Made by a program: the position numbers and the translations under genes. A stretch of DNA of 64,000 nucleotides from Acanthacorydalis orientalis. Its lineage: Eukaryota; Arthropoda; Insecta; Megaloptera; Corydalidae. Below are positions 59,110-64,000 of this stretch, piece after piece. The stretch's first letter is position 1. Each line of letters starts with the position of its first letter. Where the stretch lies: positions 54,020,056-54,084,055 of the forward strand of contig CM068315.1 of assembly GCA_034766995.1 (NCBI GenBank). Reading direction: 5' to 3'. The notes below the pieces were generated by a model, which saw only the letters and a program-made list of their open reading frames with translations, ran no database searches and had not been told where the DNA came from.

Positions 59110-59604
59110 GAACAAAAATATTTTTCAGTGATTTTTCAGTAACAAAATGTGTGAATACATTAATCAAAGTACTTGCCCTCGGAAACTATGACTTTTTCTC
59201 ACTTTTCTGGCAGAAGTTGGATTCCGTGACGAAAGAATTACTACAATTATTTTAATTCATTTATATTTTCCAGCTTTCATGTTTTCATTTTTGTATGGTT
59301 CAATCAAACAATCCCATTATTAGTGAATGTATTTGTTAATCTAGCATTAATTTTTAAGAGTCGTTAGACTGACATAAAATCAAGTTCGGTATTACAAGTT
59401 TACACAAGAATATCCAAATTGATTCTGTATTAATTTAAATTTTCTCGTTAAATTAATTATGTAAATTTAACTACATGAAATATGAATTGAAGCAGTGTTA
59501 CCTTCTTAGAAAAGCATCGTTATAACGTCTTAATATCGTCACTGCACACAGCATACGCCCCTAGATCAGTCTACATTTGAACAGCGGCTTTCAATGCAAC
59601 CTCT
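59110..59604 (-). mobile_element. mariner family D relic with embedded segment S
   Basis: In reverse: family D 5' end (AGAGGTTGCATTGAAAGCCG, from 59604), then about 75 bp, then segment S (59527-59239), then the family D C-terminal region (CCAACTTCTGCCAGAAAAGT, about 59235-59110). There is no second terminal repeat. Confidence 0.7.
59239..59527. repeat. duplicated segment S, copy 2 (inverted)
   Basis: It matches 50333-50610 in reverse, for example AACAAATACATTCACTAATA near 59330. In both copies family D mariner sequence follows it directly. Confidence 0.8.
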
Positions 59605-59719
59605 TATTAAGTTTATAAATTGTAGGCAATTGAAATATATAATATATTATGTAGATCCGAAACACATCGGAAGGTAGAAGACAGAAACAAGCAAAATGGC
59701 ATTTTCAATTTAAATATTG

Positions 59720-59758
<39 letters not shown>

Positions 59759-59804
59759 TGCAAGTTTCTCTGAATATACTCTAAAATATTCTTTTCTGTT
59801 CCAG

Positions 59805-59913
59805 GTGTACATAAACCCCAGCTTGCTCATGACTGTCAATATGTCGGCTCGTATCGAGCTTGAAAGCTGGCTCATTTATCAGTGCATCGTAACAGAATGC
59901 AGTAATTGTTTAT
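59805..59913 (+). other. candidate exon of unknown gene
   Basis: A pyrimidine-rich tract ending TTCTGTTCCAG precedes it and a consensus donor GTAAGT follows at 59914. Frame 1 is open for all 36 codons (VYINPSLLMTVNMSARIELE, then SWLIYQCIVTECSNCL) while the other two forward frames have stops. The patch is clearly GC-richer than its surroundings. I do not recognise the peptide, and it may instead be a UTR or non-coding RNA exon. Confidence 0.35.
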
Positions 59914-60480
59914 GTAAGTATTTCATAATTTAATCTTAATTTACAAGGATTGATCGATATTTTAATATTTTTTTTGTGAATGTCGCACGTTCATGAATAT
60001 TTTTAATTTTATCCTTTTCGATGTTGCACGTTTCAAATTATGTTAATACATTGTCTATTTTCTTTATTATATTTGAATATAGTTTAAATATTTATTCAGT
60101 AAGAGTGTGTTATTAAAATTGTTAAACAATTTCTGATTGAATGTGTATCTCATTTATCAATATCAAATAGCAATCGGCTAGAAAAGAGAAAACTAATACA
60201 GTAAATATATGTTGAAAGTATATCGAAAACTTAATTTGTCGAAACTGAACGATCTGTTGTAAATAACTGGAAAGTTTCTATTGAGGAAATCCAATAAGAT
60301 AAAATTCTCTGTTAACAATACTGATGTGTAGAAAATGTCTTATAGTTTAAGTGGACAGAGAGAAATAAAGAGATTGAAAAATACATGTACGTTTTCTTTT
60401 GAAATTCATATTTTTTTAACAAAACAAAGTTTATTATATACGTTTATTTTTAAATTACTCAATTTTCAAATTGGCGTTTA
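59914..60480. other. gene-free AT-rich stretch
   Basis: Nothing was recognised between the candidate exon and the next mariner. Confidence 0.45.
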
Positions 60481-60843
60481 TTAGCTTGGTAGGAAAATAA
60501 TTACGGTTTTCGTTTTTCGAATCTTAAACTTAATTTTTCACTATGAAACATTACCTCATCCGCCATACTCACCAGTCATCTCGCCAACAGATTATCACCC
60601 TCGATAACTTCTTACAGGGTAAAATCTTCAACAGCCAAGCTGCTGCTGAAAGTGCATTTCGAGATTATATCAACTACATATTTTCGGAATTTTACACCAT
60701 CGGAATGAATAAACTTGTAATTAATCGACAAGAATCCATCGATTCTAATTGTGCTTATTTCGATTAATAAAGTTAATTATTAGTTGAGAAAAATATATAT
60801 GAATTTCAAGATCATAAACCGCAATTATTTTCTACCAAATTTA
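60481..60843 (+). mobile_element. mariner family A, internally deleted, 363 bp
   Basis: The left end TTAGCTTGGTAGGAAAATAA and right end CCGCAATTATTTTCTACCAA form the terminal repeat. The interior encodes only the transposase C-terminus, read from 60543 to 60767: TLDNFLQGKIFNSQAAAESA, then FRDYINYIFSEFYTIGMNKL, ending CAYFD and a stop. Confidence 0.85.
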
Positions 60844-61016
60844 TACTTTCAATAAACACTATTGTCAACCTGTTTAATCACAAATAAAATATTAGGAAGA
60901 GATTAATACTTTTCTACTTAGTTAAATAACTATGATTCGTTAAGAAAGTTAATACTTATTACAATTATATATGAATTTATGAATATATATGAATTTATGA
61001 ATGTATATGAATTTAA

Positions 61017-61054
61017 AATCCCATAAACCGCAATTATTTTTCTACCAAACCTAA
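61017..61054 (-). mobile_element. solo mariner family A end
   Basis: CCGCAATTATTTTTCTACCA plus AACCTAA repeats the right end of the element 200 bp upstream. Three short ATGAATTTATGAAT-like units precede it (60968-61012). Confidence 0.65.
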
Positions 61055-61865
61055 TTAAAAAAAATGTTTATAAAATTTCACAGTGTATATCATACAAAAT
61101 AAATAATTTGCTGATAAATTTACAAACGTTCCACGATACACACAAAAAATGATATTTCATTTTTAACTATAAAATATGTATTAAAATAAACATTAACCTA
61201 CATTACAATTGTAGTAATTAACTATGAATGAGTTAAATAAAATTTTTATCCGTTTATATTATATAAATTAAATGTAATTAATCTATTTTAAAAAAAATAG
61301 ATAATATCATGAAATATTCCATAATCGAATTAAAAAAAAATAGTTTAAACATTATCCGTAATACGATTTGAAATCGAAATGATTCAATTTATTGTTACAG
61401 GACATGAATCAATGTCATCACATAAATATAGGTACACGTGTGGTACATTCTTGTTACAAATATATTGTTTTATCTGTTTGTAGAAATCTTTGAAATCTGC
61501 ACAGTATGTAAACACGTTTGTTTACAGTTGAAATTTAAACAAAACTACATTTAGATTGTGTGTATACGTTATATAAAAAGAGTACGTTCTACACGAGTCG
61601 TCCGATTCGACGGAAAAGTGATTTTATATAAAGGAGAAATTGCAATAAAAATATATGACGAATGCCAAATTCCTTGAATAGAAATTACAGCGTCTCGCAA
61701 AGGTGTCCGTTGTAAACCTAATCGATTTTATTTTTATCTTTTTATTCCTCAGTCCGGAATGAATAAGAAACGTTCTTGTTTTATATTTTACTATGTTAAT
61801 ATTTGTTTGAATTTTAAATAACATCTAACTGTCGTTACAAGCATTCAAGGATCTGTTTCGGTTTA
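61055..61865. other. gene-free AT-rich stretch
   Basis: A TATA-like TATATAAAAAGAG lies at about 61569-61581, followed by a short CpG-containing patch. No exon was recognised. Confidence 0.4.
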
Positions 61866-61905
61866 AGTTGGTGCAAAAATAATTGCGGTTTTTACGTATC
61901 GAGTA
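61866..61905. mobile_element. solo mariner family C end
   Basis: AAGTTGGTGCAAAAATAATT and onward GCGGTTTTTACGTATCGAGT, the 3' type end of family C, stands alone 160 bp before a longer copy. Confidence 0.65.
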
Positions 61906-62025
61906 TAAGTGTTTATATTTTTCATTGGTAATTTGTTGTCGCCTGTCAATAGTCATCATGGTTTTCAAAATGTTAATATTGTAAATAACAAAAATTCAAA
62001 TAATATTATAAGAAGTGAAATAATA

Positions 62026-63473
62026 TTAGACTGGTGCAAAAATAATTGCAGTTTTCACGTATCGAGTGCATACATCAGTTAAAAATTATGTTAATATATT
62101 TATATTAATTAATTTATATATTATTAATTTATTATTATGTATTTATGTAATATAATTATATTTATTTATATATTATTAATTTATATTAATTATTAATATA
62201 TTTATATTATTAATTTATTTATAATAATTAATTAATATATTTATAATAATTTATATTAATATAATTATATTTATTAATCAGAATAGAGACGGTTTGTCTG
62301 CACTTATTTCTCACGACGAGAAAAAAAGTTTGTTTTTTCCTACTAGATAGAATTATGGAATCCTAGAAGCTCTTTGAGCTGATGCTTGATCTTTGAAAAC
62401 GTTCCCTCGTACGAAATTACTCAATTTTTTTTTTAACAAAAATTATACTCTGTCGGACATACAGATCCGGATAATAAGGTGGGGAGGTAAGGTTTCATAA
62501 CCCAGTTCATTTAATTTTTTTATTCATTTTCGAGACGATTGTTCGGGCGTTTTCACGAAGAAGAATTGGTCCTCTTCGATTAACCAATGCTGGCCTTAAA
62601 CGATGCAACTTCCCATCCATTTTTCAATTTCTTGACAATATTTTTCTGCTGTAATTCTTTCACCAGGATTTAAGAAGTTGTAGTGAATGATGCCACTTAT
62701 CAACCACCAAACAGTGTGCATAATCTTTGTTTCATGAAGCTTCGGTTTAGGAAACGGTTTTGGGGATTCTCCTCGGTCTAGCCACTGTGATAAACGTTTC
62801 AGATTGTTGTAGAGAATCCACTTTCCATCACATGTGACAATGCGATCAAGAAAAGATCATTTCTGTTACTCAAAAGATTTGCAGAGCATACTTCGTATCG
62901 CCGAATTGCTTGATGTTCGTTTAGTTCACACGGCATCCATTTATTAAGATTTTTTGTTTTTCCAATTATGCTCAAATGTCGAACAACTGTTGAATGATCA
63001 ACATTGAGTTCCTCTGCCACTAATCGAGTTGTTTTACGTGGATCCGCTTCAATAATGGTTCTTAAATCATTATTGTCTATAGCTGAAGGACGGCCACGAC
63101 CCTCCTCATCATCAATGCTTTCGTTTACGACATTACGACATTTTTGGAACAAGTTTTGATCTGTGCGTTCACTAATTGACTCTTCACGAAAAACAAATTT
63201 GATATTTCGAACAGTTTCTATTGCTTTACGGCCCGATTTAAACTCATAAAATAAAATCGGGCGAATTTGCTTTCTTCCATGACTAATTTAAGAGGTTACA
63301 TCCAACAATTGTAAAGAATGAAAACAATAGACAAAAACTGAAATCAATAGTGCCAATTTCATTGTTTACAATGATGTATCATCACATTTCTATAACAAAA
63401 GATAACGGTAACTAGAAAAATCGGCGCCAAACTTTGAATGATAAAAACCGCAATTATTTTTGCACCGACCCAA
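62026..63473 (-). mobile_element. mariner family C, near full length with AT insertion (1448 bp)
   Basis: Both ends are present: TTAGACTGGTGCAAAAATAA at the left and TTGGGTCGGTGCAAAAATAA (reversed) at the right. The transposase pseudogene runs on the reverse strand from about 63290. It shows DDEEGRGRPSAIDNNDLRTI, ADPRKTTRLVAEELNVDHST and VVRHLSIIGK (helix-turn-helix region), with frameshifts at the start and throughout the catalytic half. About 190 bp of ATTAAT-like repeats (62085-62280) interrupt the 3' non-coding end. The ends are close to those of Hsmar1, pointing to the cecropia subfamily. Confidence 0.88.
62085..62280. repeat. ATTAATTTATAT-type low-complexity insertion
   Basis: Irregular units of TTTATATTAATTAATT expand within the mariner 3' non-coding part; sister copies at 16784 and 21014 lack it. 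Confidence 0.85.
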
Positions 63474-64000
63474 TATTTATTTATATCAAGAGAGCTTCTT
63501 GTATTTTACAGCGACTTCTAGTACACCATTTCCGCTACTGTTTCGATTTCCTGTACTGACAGACATGTCAATTAATATGTTTTTCTTTTTTAATATCAAT
63601 TATTCCATATCGTCTCGTGTCCATTTAATTTTGTTGAACAGAAACGTTCTTGATATTTCGAATTCGTTCATTAAGGAACACTCCATTAAATTACGAGTAT
63701 AAACAAAAAGTATCATAATAAAAATTTTTTCTCTTCCCACTTGACGATAATCGTGATGTGTAATTCGCGGATGTACGAATAATTTTGTGCACTTCATTCT
63801 GGTCATTTGTTATTCAATTATTTTTTATGGCGGGTAATTTTTGAAATTTAAATAAGTTATGATAGTGTTTTCTAATATAGTCACAAAGTTAAAAAAGTAA
63901 AATAGAAATATTGTATTTTTTGTTTTGATTTATAAATAGAAATGCAAAATTAAAGTATACAGTTCATTATGTAAAATGATACATATATATAAATATATAT
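63474..64000. other. gene-free stretch to window end
   Basis: No exon or repeat was recognised except short TA runs at the very end. Confidence 0.45.

Noticed and set aside
61560..61640. TATA-like box followed by a CpG-bearing patch
   Set aside because: TATA-like strings are common here and no coding exon follows.

Overview
The window looks like AT-rich nuclear DNA of an insect, most likely a hymenopteran. The arthropod signs are a ZAD-type C2H2 zinc-finger gene, many mariner/Tc1/rosa elements, and introns with GT-AG ends. 'Hymenopteran' is an inference from overall character (AT richness, very long TA microsatellites, cecropia-type mariners), not from a diagnostic gene. There is no sign of a prokaryote, phage or CRISPR.

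Gene 1 (722-11931, + strand) is the 3' part of a supervillin gene. Seven exons join in frame into 1215 codons: an Svil-type N-terminal tail, gelsolin-like repeats and a terminal villin headpiece. The 5' exons lie upstream of the window. The 6.6 kb first visible intron holds an internally deleted mariner, a Tigger/pogo-like remnant and a hAT element with a perfect 8-bp target duplication.

Gene 2 (13726-20295, + strand) is a complete four-exon ZAD plus C2H2 gene of 681 codons with 18 zinc fingers. The fingers form a higher-order repeat: a five-finger unit present three times, plus a three-finger partial unit. Two introns cut through the middle of fingers 5 and 12, and the last intron is loaded with mariner pieces.

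From 20.3 kb to the end I recognise no further protein-coding gene of the host. This stretch is a transposon graveyard. It holds a rosa-like (DD41D) element with long inverted repeats, at least seven mariner families distinguishable by their ends (called A to G here), two Tc1-like groups, Tigger-like MITEs, a LINE tail, possible hAT and piggyBac ends, and over 50 long (TA)n or (TA)n(TG)n arrays. All transposase genes seen are broken. Several transposon ends directly touch (TA)n arrays. Host signals worth testing in this desert are one spliced-looking exon (59805-59913), an RFX X-box-like palindrome (55992-56005) and a GC-richer promoter-like patch (about 25540-25720).

Mariner family labels: A = end TTAGGTTGGTAGGAAAATAA; B = TTAGGGGTACCGGAAAGTTT; C = TTAGGTTGGTGCAAAAATAA (nearly the Hsmar1/cecropia end); D = AGAGGTTGCGTTGAATGGCG; E = TACGAGGGTCGTTTGATAAG; F = TTGGATCAGTGCAAAAATTC; G = TTGGGTTGATGCATAAGTTT. 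The two genes have no evident functional link; they are simply neighbours in the same orientation.
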